A DNA stretch of 64,000 nucleotides from Mucilaginibacter gilvus (GTDB lineage Bacteria; Bacteroidota; Bacteroidia; Sphingobacteriales; Sphingobacteriaceae): the NCBI RefSeq assembly GCF_004054195.1, contig NZ_SBIW01000001.1, forward strand, positions 496,001-560,000. The letters are read 5' to 3'. Of the stretch, positions 50,212-58,939 are shown in pieces. Both the position numbers and the translations under genes were made by a program. The notes beneath the pieces were generated by a model. It was not told the DNA's origin, searched no databases, and saw only the letters and a program-made list of their open reading frames with translations. The stretch's first letter is position 1. Each line of letters starts with the position of its first letter.

Positions 50212-51108
50212 TTAACCCTTTGGATGGGCTTGTTTGTAAATAGACTTTAAACGTTCAACTGAATTATGTGTATAAATTTGGGTTGCGCTTAGGTTAGCAT
50301 GGCCCAAAAGTTCTTTAATGGCGTTCAGATCGGCGCCGTTGTTTAGCAATGTTGTTGCAAAGGTGTGCCTCAGCACGTGGGGGCTCTTTTTGCTCTGGGT
50401 TGATATGTTAGAGAGGTATTTCTGCACTATTAAATAAATAAGCTTCGGATATACGTTATCGCCTTTAGTTGTAACGAGAAAGGTTAAGGAATTGTTATGA
50501 AAAATTTCATTTTCCTTCGCCGTTATGTAGGCCTTCAGTTGGGTTACCAACTCGTTATTCAGAGGTATTATCCTCTGCTTGTTGCGTTTACCTAAAACTT
50601 TTATGGTTTTTTCGTAAAAATTTATATCTGCTTCTTTTACCCCAACAATTTCTGCAAGGCGCATGCCGGTGCCAAAAAGGAGTTCGATAACGGTTTTATC
50701 GCGGATACCTTCAAAGTCGCTGCTAAAAGTGAGGCCGCTGTAATCATCCAGCATGTTGGTGAGTTTGGCTCCGTCCACTACGGTGGGCAAATTCTTTGGT
50801 GCTTTAAGCCCGGTAAGGCGCGATGTTGGGTTTACCATGATATCCCCTTCCTGCAATAAAAACTTAAAGTACTTGCGCAGGGTGGCCAGCTTCCGGTTTA
50901 CGCTGCGCGGGGCCAGGGCTTCATCGGCTACCATCCAGTTACGGATGTCGTGATGGGTAATTTCGGAAGGGTGTGTGATGGTTGTTTCTTCGCCCGGAGG
51001 GTTCAGAAAGCGCATGAATTGCTCCAGGTCCGACTGGTATGCGGATACAGTGTGCGGAGAGTACCGCTTTTCGTATTGTATATACTGTATAAACTTGCCT
51101 AAAAACAT
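50212..51108 (-). CDS. xerC: Tyrosine recombinase XerC
   Basis: A 298-residue recombinase resolving chromosome dimers at dif with XerD. The N-terminal SAM-like domain (KRYSPHTVSAYQSDLEQF) and C-terminal catalytic domain are present: Arg in TGMRLAEIVG, HVLRHTFA (His and Arg), LGHANLSATQIYTH (His and Tyr nucleophile). Length is normal for XerC/D; assignment to XerC rather than XerD rests on context with raiA. Confidence 0.88.
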   Translation of the reverse strand: MFLGKFIQYIQYEKRYSPHTVSAYQSDLEQFMRFLNPPGEETTITHPSEITHHDIRNWMVADEALAPRSVNRKLATLRKYFKFLLQEGDIMVNPTSRLTGLKAPKNLPTVVDGAKLTNMLDDYSGLTFSSDFEGIRDKTVIELLFGTGMRLAEIVGVKEADINFYEKTIKVLGKRNKQRIIPLNNELVTQLKAYITAKENEIFHNNSLTFLVTTKGDNVYPKLIYLIVQKYLSNISTQSKKSPHVLRHTFATTLLNNGADLNAIKELLGHANLSATQIYTHNSVERLKSIYKQAHPKG

Positions 51109-51197
51109 AAAAACTATTTATACACCCAAGGATTTGAATGTACAAATAGTTTTTTTATGTTGACAAGAAAATGTTTAAAATTCTTTCCGTAGAAAAA

Positions 51198-51389
51198 TTA
51201 AACAGTTTCTATATTCATATTCTGCTTGTAGATGGCATGCTTAATTTCGTGCCTGCGAGTAATAGATTTCTTTTCGAAAGCCTGGCGACTGCGCAGTTCT
51301 CTTAATACACCTGTTTTCTCAAATTTCTTTTTGAAGCGTTTTAATGCTTTATCTAATGATTCGCCGTCTTTTACGTTGATAATGATCAT
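51198..51389 (-). CDS. rpsU: Ribosomal protein S21
   Basis: A 63-residue S21 (MIIINVKDGESLDKALKRFK, then KTGVLRELRSRQAFEKKS). It helps the 30S subunit recognise mRNA. In Bacteroidota S21 helps hide the anti-Shine-Dalgarno of 16S rRNA. The gene carries an exceptionally strong Shine-Dalgarno (51400-51407) and an exact -7 element at 51418-51425. Confidence 0.97.
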   Translation of the reverse strand: MIIINVKDGESLDKALKRFKKKFEKTGVLRELRSRQAFEKKSITRRHEIKHAIYKQNMNIETV

Positions 51390-51399
51390 AATCCCAAAT

Positions 51400-51425
51400 A
51401 CCTCCTTTCAGGGATGGCAAAGGTA
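51400..51425 (-). promoter_or_regulatory. rpsU -7 element and extended Shine-Dalgarno
   Basis: On the minus strand TACCTTTG (51418-51425) is an exact -7. About 10 bases later, AAGGAGGT (51400-51407) matches the anti-Shine-Dalgarno over eight bases, 10 bases before the ATG. Most genes in the window lack such a site. This fits autoregulation by S21. Confidence 0.75.
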
Positions 51426-51550
51426 GTAATTTGTTTTAAAATCTGAAATACAATATTTTAAATTATTTATCGGCTTAAACCTCGTTCAACAGTGTAAAAA
51501 ACAGGGCACTACTTTTTACATTTTGCTGCCTCTTGTACAACTAAGGTTGT

Positions 51551-52237
51551 TTACGGAGTAGTAAGGGGCTGCAGCGTGCGCTTATCTGCCGGCAGCGCCT
51601 GGAATTTTTTGTAACTATCGCTAACATACGCCACTATGGATTCTGCATTATTGCTGCGTAGAAAAGCGTAGGTTGGGCGGTATAGGGTGATAAAATTCTC
51701 CAGCTCCTGCCCTTTTAGCGGCACTAAACTGCCCACATAAGCTTTACTGAATACTTCATCCACATGCCGCTCCTGTGCTTCGCGCTGAAAGAATTTTTTT
51801 AAGCGGCGGGCATCCTTCCCCTCTTTACTAAACCAGGTAGATGGCGAAAAAGCGTACACCTTACTTTTGCTATATACGTCGGGGTATTCTTTCCTCGGGT
51901 CGAACGCAAGGCGGGTAGACCGAACGTTCACCTGGTTCAGTGCGATGAATTGCGGACTTAGCATCACCTTCTTAAGCCGCATATCCACCAGGTACAGTGT
52001 ATCGGGGTTGTACCCGGGCGATGTAAATACCAATATATGCCCCGTAGTTGTTTTGATACTGAAATCGCCATTTTTATCGGTAAGCGTTATCTGCTTATTG
52101 TTGTTATCGCGGATGAACACGTTATCGAGTTTTACATTGGTGCCGTTCTCGTAAACCGTTCCCTTTAAAACGTCCTGCGCGCTGGCAAGGCCGGTAGAAA
52201 GTAAAATAACTGTTATAAGGGTAAATATCTTTTTCAT
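51551..52237 (-). CDS. Secreted carboxypeptidase-regulatory-like domain protein
   Basis: A 228-residue protein with a signal peptide (ending GLASA) and one CarboxypepD_reg-like beta-sandwich (LKGTVYENGTNVKLDNVFIR, then TDKNGDFSIKTTTGHILVFTSPGY). The C-terminal half is charged and unassigned. Such proteins are common beside TonB receptors and peptidases in Bacteroidota, possibly as periplasmic adaptors. The function is unknown. Confidence 0.78.
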   Translation of the reverse strand: MKKIFTLITVILLSTGLASAQDVLKGTVYENGTNVKLDNVFIRDNNNKQITLTDKNGDFSIKTTTGHILVFTSPGYNPDTLYLVDMRLKKVMLSPQFIALNQVNVRSTRLAFDPRKEYPDVYSKSKVYAFSPSTWFSKEGKDARRLKKFFQREAQERHVDEVFSKAYVGSLVPLKGQELENFITLYRPTYAFLRSNNAESIVAYVSDSYKKFQALPADKRTLQPLTTP

Positions 52238-52306
52238 GGCGGCGGGGTGTATAAGTGTTTAACTTGCTTATGCCTGTAAAGGTTTGCATTTTTAACGTTT
52301 AAGCAA

Positions 52307-52334
52307 ACAAAAAACCCGGCTGTTAACCGGGTTT
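52307..52334 (-). terminator. Terminator of the second M1 peptidase
   Basis: AAACCCGG and CCGGGTTT form an 8-base stem with a 7-base loop, followed on the minus strand by TTTTTTG, just past the stop at 52342. Confidence 0.85.
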
Positions 52335-52341
52335 GTGTTGT

Positions 52342-54309
52342 TTATTGCTTTTTCCAGACATTGTTATCCGGGTTATAATCCGGCATTGTTTTATCAGGGT
52401 CGTAGGTAACAGATTCTATTTCTTCGGTAGAATTGTATTTCACTACAAAACTGCTGTTACGTTCCCATATTTCTACAGGTAATTTTATACGCTCAACTTT
52501 ACCGCTTTTGAACTTTATTTCCAAAGGCGTTGGCATAGCCATTTTTTCCATATTGGTAAGCGTGATGTAAGCACCTTTAGAAGGATCGTTATTGATGTAT
52601 TTTACATCGTTTACGGCAACATCCAAACGCCAGTTGTTTACAAACCAGCCTCTCCAGAACCATTGCAGGCTTTCGCCCGATGCGTTTTCCATGGTGCGGA
52701 AGAAATCATCCGGGGTTGGGTGTTTAAATGCCCAGCGCGCTACATAGGTACGGAAAGCGAAATCGAAACGCTCGGGGCCCAGGATCTGCTCGCGCAGCAT
52801 GGTTAAGCCCATGCCCGGCTTAAAATAAAGCAGGATGCCGTTGTTGGCTTCCTTCAGGTTCTCCGGGTTGCTCAATACAGGCTCCAGCGTTGGGTTGGTA
52901 ATTGTATTGCTTGTGCGCTGCATATCTATTTTGCGCGGTGCGTATTCGCCTTTGTTAAAATCTGCAGATGAAAGGGTGTTGATGAAAGTGTTGAAACCTT
53001 CGTCCATCCAACCGTAAAGGCGCTCGTTTGAGCCAACGATCATCGGGAACCAGGTGTGGCCGAACTCATGGTCGTTAACGCCCCAAAGCTGGGCTTTTTT
53101 GGCGCGGTAACCACAAAATACAATGCCCGGATACTCCATACCACCCACAATACCTGCAACAGCGGTAGCCGCCGGGTAAGGGTACTCGAACCATTTTTGC
53201 GAGTTGTACTCGATAGATTTTTTCACATACTCGGTAGAGCGGCCCCAGGCATCGTTACCATTGCTTTCTACCGGGTAGGCAGAGATAGCGATGGATTTTT
53301 TGCCGCTTGGCAGATCCATTTTGGCTGCATCTACAATAAATGCCGCTGATGATGCCCATGATACATCACGCGCGTTCTTGATCTTGAATTTCCAGGTCAG
53401 TTCTTTTTTACCTGCCGGGCGCGATGCCGCGTTGGTAACCTCATCCGCAGTACGGATCATAACGGTTGTTTCGCTTTTCTCAGCTGCTGCCCAACGTTTT
53501 TGTTGCTCGGCAGTGTACACCTCAGTTGGATTTTGCAACTCGCCAGATGCTACCACAATGTGGTTGGCAGGCGCGGTAATGCTCAGGTCGAAATCGCCGT
53601 ATTCCAGGTAGAATTCGCTTGGGCCTGTGTACGGCAGGGCGTTCCAGCCCATAATATCATCATACACATACATGCGCGGGTACCATTGGGCAATGGTATA
53701 TATTTTGCCATTTTTGGTATTCAGGATACCGGTACGGTCCGAACCATACTCAGGCGCGATGTAAGAGTACTCTATATTCAATTTTATTTGGCCGCCGTTT
53801 GGCTTTACCGATTCGGGCAGGAAGATTTGCATCCGGGTATCGTTGATAGCATATTTTACATCTACGCCAGCAACTTTTACCGACTTGATCTTATACCCAC
53901 CATCGGGCATTTGGCCGCGGCCACCGTTGCGGCTCCCGCTTGGCGGGATAATGGCTGTACCGCGCGAATCTGACTTAAACAGGTTCTGATCCAGCTGCAT
54001 CCACAAAAAGCCAAGGCTTTGGGGGCTGTTGTTGGTGTAAGTAAGCAGTTCTGTACCGGTAATTTCGTTAGTTTGGTCGTCCAGGTGGGCGGCTAACTGG
54101 TAATCGGCACGGTTTTGCCAGTATTTCGGGCCCGGCTGGCCATCCGCCGCACGGAATTCGCTGCCATTTTTGGTATAGAACAAAGGCGCGAAAGCATCGT
54201 GGTAATTGTAGTTAGAAACCGGGGGGGTTGGTTGCGTTTGCTGTGCATGAGCAGCGCTGCAAACGGCCATCATCGCCAGCGCACAGCCGGCCATCAGGTT
54301 AAATCTCAT
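52342..54309 (-). CDS. M1 family zinc metallopeptidase (larger form)
   Basis: A 655-residue secreted M1 peptidase with a signal peptide (about 22 residues, ending AHA). The zinc site is HEFGH at residues 414-418, with the third ligand Glu437 in WMDEGF. The exopeptidase motif is GGMEYPG. It differs from the M1 enzyme at 149-1813 in length and motif, so the two are not recent duplicates. It probably processes peptides in the periplasm. Confidence 0.92.
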   Translation of the reverse strand: MRFNLMAGCALAMMAVCSAAHAQQTQPTPPVSNYNYHDAFAPLFYTKNGSEFRAADGQPGPKYWQNRADYQLAAHLDDQTNEITGTELLTYTNNSPQSLGFLWMQLDQNLFKSDSRGTAIIPPSGSRNGGRGQMPDGGYKIKSVKVAGVDVKYAINDTRMQIFLPESVKPNGGQIKLNIEYSYIAPEYGSDRTGILNTKNGKIYTIAQWYPRMYVYDDIMGWNALPYTGPSEFYLEYGDFDLSITAPANHIVVASGELQNPTEVYTAEQQKRWAAAEKSETTVMIRTADEVTNAASRPAGKKELTWKFKIKNARDVSWASSAAFIVDAAKMDLPSGKKSIAISAYPVESNGNDAWGRSTEYVKKSIEYNSQKWFEYPYPAATAVAGIVGGMEYPGIVFCGYRAKKAQLWGVNDHEFGHTWFPMIVGSNERLYGWMDEGFNTFINTLSSADFNKGEYAPRKIDMQRTSNTITNPTLEPVLSNPENLKEANNGILLYFKPGMGLTMLREQILGPERFDFAFRTYVARWAFKHPTPDDFFRTMENASGESLQWFWRGWFVNNWRLDVAVNDVKYINNDPSKGAYITLTNMEKMAMPTPLEIKFKSGKVERIKLPVEIWERNSSFVVKYNSTEEIESVTYDPDKTMPDYNPDNNVWKKQ

Positions 54310-54803
54310 AATAAAATCAGTAATTAAATATTATGCAAGTATAGTAATTATGAATTACCGATTAAATTTATTGCCTGGTTGTAATGAGGAAGTTACTGAA
54401 TTGTAAAGGGTATGGGTTCCATCCACCTACCGCCGCTGCCGCAAGCGTCCCCGGCTTGTGGCAGCGGGGCCTGACTATGCGGAGTGAGTGGCATAGACAC
54501 TTGACCGGGCGGAAGGCCCACGGGCTAATTAACCTACCGGCAAAAAGCATCTAAGTCTGTGTTAACCATTAAAATATCAATTAGTTGATTATCAATTAAT
54601 TAAAAGTTTACACTTAAAAATGTGTTAACTTTTGTAAACTTTTTTGGCTTTTTACAAAGGCTATCTTTAACATACGAGAAATAAAAGGCTTAAACAATGG
54701 CTTGGGGATACGGGACGGTGGCTAACGGTACTGCATAGAGGCAAACCCCTCCTCCCAATCACATCCCGGTGCGCCCCTCCCAAGGGAGGGATTAAAAAAG
54801 AAC
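54310..54803. other. Large gap between M1 peptidase and AraC gene with repeats
   Basis: About 494 bases. It contains a third copy of the GCCGCAAGCG palindrome (54433-54469), a nested inverted repeat AAAAGTTTACA / TGTAAACTTTT with inner ACAC / GTGT (54602-54643), and a perfect CCCTCCC / GGGAGGG pair (54775-54790). No gene is supported; a 60-residue frame is a repeat shadow. Confidence 0.7.
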
Positions 54804-55694
54804 CTAATTCAACATCTGCTTTTTAAAAGTATTGGGGCTGATACCTACCTCTTTTTTGAAGAGGCGGGAAAAGTACGACAGGTTCTCGAAACCTAATTCG
54901 TAGGCAATTTCTGATACCGACAGATCCTCGCCCAGCAGGCGGTTTTTGGCTTCAGAGATGAGATAGATGTGGATATGCTCCAACGCGGTTTTGCCGCTTT
55001 CCTGTTTCAGCACATCGGTAAGGTAGCCGGGGGAAATGTTGAGGCGTTCGGCCATATCGTGTACCGAGGGTAGGCCCTTTACGCCCAGCAGCCCGGCGGA
55101 GGCGTACTTGCTAATCTCCTGGTTAAAGCGGGTAACGGTTTTGCCGGAGATCTCGGCCCGGTTGATGAACTGCCTTTTGTAAAAGCGCTGCGCGTATTTG
55201 AGCATGGTATCTACATTGGCGAGGATAATTTCGCGGCTGTACTCGTCCTGGTTGTTGTTGTACTCGGCTTCGATGATGTTGTAGAGTTCCCAGGTGGTTT
55301 TCTCTTCGCGTGGCGAGAGGTGCAATGCCTCATTTGTTTCGTAATCGAAGTAGTGATACTTTTTGATTTCGGCATGCAGCGGATGGCCGTTGAGGTAGTC
55401 CTCGTGGATAAACATGAGGAAACCGTCTTCTTCAAACTCAAGGTTCTTCATTTCAATAACCTGGCGGGGTTTAAAGAACATCATGGAGCCGGCCTCATGA
55501 TCGTACCGGGTGCGGCCGTAGAGCACTACTCCCGATTTGATCTTTTTAAACCCGATCATATAAAAATCGCTGGTGAACTCGCGGTTGCCAATGGCGCAGC
55601 TTTGGTTGCAATGATAGGCGCTGAAAAGCGGGTTCTCGGGTGCAGGGAAGCCGTTCTCGCGGTGCAGTTCGGTTAAGTTTTTATAGTGCTTCAT
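54804..55694 (-). CDS. AraC-family transcriptional regulator
   Basis: A 296-residue regulator. The N-terminal cupin-like sensing domain (GFKKIKSGVVLYGRTRYDHE) precedes two helix-turn-helix motifs in the last 100 residues (VHDMAERLNISPGYLTDVLK, then SVSEIAYELGFENLSYFSRL). Its family ending SPNTFKKQ is present. It lies 76 bases after an SDR gene on the same strand, so it may control that SDR or be its operon partner. Confidence 0.93.
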   Translation of the reverse strand: MKHYKNLTELHRENGFPAPENPLFSAYHCNQSCAIGNREFTSDFYMIGFKKIKSGVVLYGRTRYDHEAGSMMFFKPRQVIEMKNLEFEEDGFLMFIHEDYLNGHPLHAEIKKYHYFDYETNEALHLSPREEKTTWELYNIIEAEYNNNQDEYSREIILANVDTMLKYAQRFYKRQFINRAEISGKTVTRFNQEISKYASAGLLGVKGLPSVHDMAERLNISPGYLTDVLKQESGKTALEHIHIYLISEAKNRLLGEDLSVSEIAYELGFENLSYFSRLFKKEVGISPNTFKKQMLN

Positions 55695-55770
55695 GGCCGG
55701 TATAAATTAATAAACCACAAGCTACACAATTTGATGGTGCAGCTTGTGGCGTAAAGTATTAAATGATGTA

Positions 55771-56589
55771 TTAATGACCGTGTGCCGCGGCAGAAACTTC
55801 TTTCCACTCATCAAACTGCGCAATGCGGTCGGCATAAACGCTGGTAATAAACGGATAAGCTACTTTGCCTAACAAGAAGTGCAGCGGCGGGTTCTGGCTA
55901 TCTATTAAGGCCAGTACAGCATCGGCAGTAGCATCGGGATTACCCCAGCCATCCGGCGTAGCAGCTTCTGCAAAGGCCTGCCTAACGGGCGCGTAAATTT
56001 CAGTAGCCTCTGTTTGCGCGGCCGAAGCGCCAGACCAATCGGTAGAGAAACCGTTTGGCTCAATTAAGCTTACATTAATGCCAAAGCCTTTTACCTCTGT
56101 TGCCAGGGTTTCGCTTAAACCATTAACCGCGTATTTGGATGCATTGTAAAGGCCCAGTACCGGCAGGGTTACCAAACCAAGGATGCTGGATACCTGGATA
56201 ATGTGCCCGCTTTTTTGCTCGCGCATAATGGGCAGTATCGCCTGTGTTACCCATAGCAGCCCGAAGAAGTTGGTTTCCATTTGCTGGCGTGCCTGCTCTT
56301 CTGTTGTTTCTTCTATAGCGCCGAACAAGCCGAAGCCTGCGTTGTTGATGAGCACATCTATCCGGCCAAAGTGTTCTTTCGCTTTGTTTACGGCAGCAAT
56401 GCTGGCCAGCCTATCGGTAACATCCAATTGGATGGGTAAAACGGCATCGCCAAATTCGGCAACGAGGTCGCTAAGGCTCTCGGTGTTGCGGGCGGTTGCG
56501 GCAACTTTATCGCCGCGTTTTAAAAGGGCCTTTGCCCAAATTTTACCGAAGCCACGTGAGGCGCCGGTAATTAAAATTATTTTTGACAT
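55771..56589 (-). CDS. Short-chain dehydrogenase/reductase
   Basis: A 272-residue classical SDR. TGASRGFG at residues 8-15, NNAG (NAG motif), the catalytic Ser in QVSSILG and YNASK (Tyr, Lys) are all intact, in contrast to the SDR at 3716-4471. The start MSKIILITGAS at 56589 is chosen over a longer frame. Substrate unknown. Confidence 0.92.
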   Translation of the reverse strand: MSKIILITGASRGFGKIWAKALLKRGDKVAATARNTESLSDLVAEFGDAVLPIQLDVTDRLASIAAVNKAKEHFGRIDVLINNAGFGLFGAIEETTEEQARQQMETNFFGLLWVTQAILPIMREQKSGHIIQVSSILGLVTLPVLGLYNASKYAVNGLSETLATEVKGFGINVSLIEPNGFSTDWSGASAAQTEATEIYAPVRQAFAEAATPDGWGNPDATADAVLALIDSQNPPLHFLLGKVAYPFITSVYADRIAQFDEWKEVSAAAHGH

Positions 56590-56614
56590 GCTGTGTTTTG
56601 TTATTTGTTGATAA

Positions 56615-56622
56615 CAAAGGTA
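56615..56622 (-). promoter_or_regulatory. -7 element of the SDR-araC operon
   Basis: TACCTTTG on the minus strand is an exact -7 match 26 bases before the SDR start. No clear -33. Confidence 0.45.
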
Positions 56623-56637
56623 TGGCGGCTTAGCCAA

Positions 56638-57041
56638 GGGGATTTATACAAAACACGGGATGATTAGCACAGATGCAGGGGATGCTTTAATGGATATTGA
56701 GTAGGCGAGGGTTCTTTAGTGCTTCGTTTGGTGAGGTAGTAATCATTGTTCAGCCTTTGGATGTCACTTTTCTTTGACAGCAAAGAAAAGTAACCAAAAG
56801 AAACTGCCGGCCACGTTACCTTCTGTGAAAGTTAGTGGTAATTCAATGCCTGTACTACCCGAACGTTCCTGATGCAGGTTTTTTTGGCTTCGTTGAGTTC
56901 GAACTCAAAATCAAGAAATTCTTAAAACGCATAAATCAGGGTTCAGATAGATTCACCATATCAAAACCACAATTTCTACCTACCTTTAATTATATAACTG
57001 CCCTATCCAGTGGCATACTTAACCAATTATAACTTACACCT
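56638..57041. other. Gap with palindromes upstream of the Tat sugar isomerase
   Basis: About 404 bases without a gene. It holds ACTTTTCTTTG / CAAAGAAAAGT, a perfect 11-base inverted pair with a 4-base loop (56766-56791), and TTGAGTTCGAACTCAA, a perfect 16-base palindrome (56893-56908). Confidence 0.7.
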
Positions 57042-57962
57042 ATGCTACACCCATACTCCCGCCGCCAATTTTTGCAAACATCATCGCTGCTGGTAGCTGG
57101 GGCGATGGTTACATCGTCTTTCATATCGAAGAAATATCAGCCGAATTTGTCGTTCTCCAGTCTTGGCTGTCCGGATTGGACTTTTACGCAAATCGTCGAT
57201 TTTGCCGCCCAGCATGGATACACCGGCTTGGAACTGCGGGGCATTCTGCGCGAAATGGATCTGACCAAGGTTAAAGAATTTGCTACTGAACAAAGCCGGA
57301 AGGAGACACTGCAATTGATGAAGGATAAAGGCTTACGCTTTGTAGACCTCGGCTCATCTGCCACCTTGCATTTTGCCGAAGGACCCGAAAGGGTTAAAAA
57401 TTTGGACGAAGGCAAGCGCTTTATCGACCTGGCACAGCAACTGGATTGCCCTTTTGTGCGTGCTTTCCCCAATATTATACCCAAAGGGCAGGATAAAGCT
57501 GCCACGATCGACCTGATCACGAAAGGCTTATTGGAACTGGCCGAACATGCCAAAGGCAGCAAGGTGAGCATCTTGTTAGAATCGCACGGCGACCTGGTAA
57601 AAATAAGCGACCTGGAATTGGTTATGAAGACTGCCAGGCATCCCAACGCCGGGCTAATTTGGGACGTGGTGAATATGTGGTCGATAACCCGCGAGGCACC
57701 CGCTGAAGCTTATAAAGTTCTAAAGCCGTACATCAGGCATACTCATATAAAAGATGCCAAAGTATTTGCGGGAGCCGAACCAAAATATGTGCTTTTAGGG
57801 CAGGGCAATGTGCCTATATTTGAGGCTATCGGCGCGCTGGCCAAGGGTGGTTACCAAGGCTATTACAGCTTCGAATGGGAAAAACTATGGCACCCGGAAC
57901 TGGGCGACCCGGCGCTTGCCCTGGCGGATTACGCCAAGGTGATGAAGGCGCATTTTGCTTGA
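57042..57962 (+). CDS. Tat-exported sugar phosphate isomerase/epimerase (TIM barrel)
   Basis: A 306-residue protein with a twin-arginine signal (SRRQFLQTSS, residues 6-15) followed by a hydrophobic stretch. The mature domain is a xylose isomerase-like TIM barrel with metal-site segments LLESHGD, GLIWDVVNMW, RHTHIKDAK and YYSFEWE. Export by Tat suggests folding with a metal in the cytoplasm before secretion. Substrate unknown. Confidence 0.88.
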   Translation: MLHPYSRRQFLQTSSLLVAGAMVTSSFISKKYQPNLSFSSLGCPDWTFTQIVDFAAQHGYTGLELRGILREMDLTKVKEFATEQSRKETLQLMKDKGLRFVDLGSSATLHFAEGPERVKNLDEGKRFIDLAQQLDCPFVRAFPNIIPKGQDKAATIDLITKGLLELAEHAKGSKVSILLESHGDLVKISDLELVMKTARHPNAGLIWDVVNMWSITREAPAEAYKVLKPYIRHTHIKDAKVFAGAEPKYVLLGQGNVPIFEAIGALAKGGYQGYYSFEWEKLWHPELGDPALALADYAKVMKAHFA

Positions 57963-57971
57963 GCAAAATCG

Positions 57972-58479
57972 CTATCGCAAATATTTGCCCTTTTCAAATT
58001 GTATCATCCTGTCCGGATGGACAGCTTTTTGAAATCGTTCTTCAACAACACCGAATTTCTCAAAATGCTCCCTCCCTTGGCGTAATGTCAGGTGATTCGG
58101 GCCGGACAGCCTATCGAGATCACTCCCACCATCATCTTCCCAAAAACAAACTTTGCAAATATCATGCTCTCTAACCATTGTCAAAGTGTTGTAGCCGCAG
58201 CACAGGCAAGTATATAATCGGGGGGGGGAGACCTATAATTTCAATTGAGGTTTGGAGATGCCCGGATAAAGTCGTGGTTAAATATGATGTAGTGTAAAAT
58301 TTGAACCGATACTCGATAGACTTTCTTATATGGTAATGCAATTTCTCCAAAGCTACATCATCGTCAAGTGAACTTTCCGATTTTACATCTTCGGCGTGCT
58401 TCGCCATTTCCTCTTCAGAAAGATTTAAAAGCTGATAAAAAGATATTAAACGCGCTGCTTCTTTCCTGAGTAGTTTCAT
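57972..58479 (-). pseudogene. CPCC-family cysteine-rich protein, frame broken at a C9 run
   Basis: From ATG 58479 the frame encodes a 102-residue helical region (KLLRKEAARLISFYQLLNLS, then ALEKLHYHIRKSIEYRF) and goes out of frame at a run of nine Cs (58220-58228). With eight Cs the frame continues directly into a CPCC-family domain: YTCLCCGYNTL, then HDICKVCFWEDDG and PNHLTLRQGREHF. The repaired protein is 168 residues. The reading after the run in the present frame (LPPPIIYLPVL, ending at 58171) is not convincing. It may be phase variation, a sequencing error, or a recent pseudogene. Confidence 0.72.
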
Positions 58480-58489
58480 TGTTTTTCGC

Positions 58490-58834
58490 TTACAACAACT
58501 CCTTACTATACACTCCTTCATCAAACCCAAAAAACAAAAAGCCGTCCTTTTCTATCACGGGGCGTTTGATCATGCTGGTTTTTTGTTGCAGCAGGGCAAG
58601 GGCATCGTCTTTGGTTTTAATGCTGTCTTTCACTTCGGGGTCCAGTTGTTTGTAGGTGGTGCCTTGTTTGTTCAGAAACTTTTCATAGCCGGCTTTCGCG
58701 TCCCATTCTTGCAGCTTTTCGGCACTTACGCCCAGCTTTTTAAAATCCTGAAATTCATAAGATAAGTTGTTGGCTTTTAGCCAGTCGAGCGCTTTTTTTA
58801 CCGTATTGCAATTGGTAATGCCGTAAACTTTCAT
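58490..58834 (-). CDS. ArsC/Spx-family reductase-like protein
   Basis: A 114-residue protein of the ArsC/YffB family (KVYGITNCNTVKKALDWLKA, Cys9) with the family's RPVIEKDG loop near the C-terminus. It lacks clear arsenate-reductase context and is more like the YffB/MgsR type. It may reduce a disulfide or bind RNA polymerase. Starts 10 bases before the broken CPCC gene. Confidence 0.85.
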   Translation of the reverse strand: MKVYGITNCNTVKKALDWLKANNLSYEFQDFKKLGVSAEKLQEWDAKAGYEKFLNKQGTTYKQLDPEVKDSIKTKDDALALLQQKTSMIKRPVIEKDGFLFFGFDEGVYSKELL

Positions 58835-58857
58835 AGCGGTAAAGGTAGGGAATCTGT

Positions 58858-58933
58858 CTGAATCAGGATTTTGGAATGAACATAATATTGTTATTATTCT
58901 GAAAATCTTGTAATTCTGAAAATTCTGATTCAG
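58858..58933. repeat. Inverted word repeat (CTGAATCAGGATTTT type)
   Basis: CTGAATCAGGATTTTGGAAT (58858-58877) is mirrored by the reverse of ATTCTGAAAATTCTGATTCA (from 58913), reading CTGAATCAGAATTTTCAGAA. It abuts the receptor gene stop at 58940-58942. Confidence 0.8.
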
Positions 58934-58939
58934 AAATTT

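Noticed and set aside
54368..54550. A 60-residue frame in the large gap
   Set aside because: It reads through the GCCGCAAGCG palindrome and has no protein character.
54775..54790. CCCTCCC / GGGAGGG as the araC terminator
   Set aside because: On the araC strand the T-run precedes the stem instead of following it.
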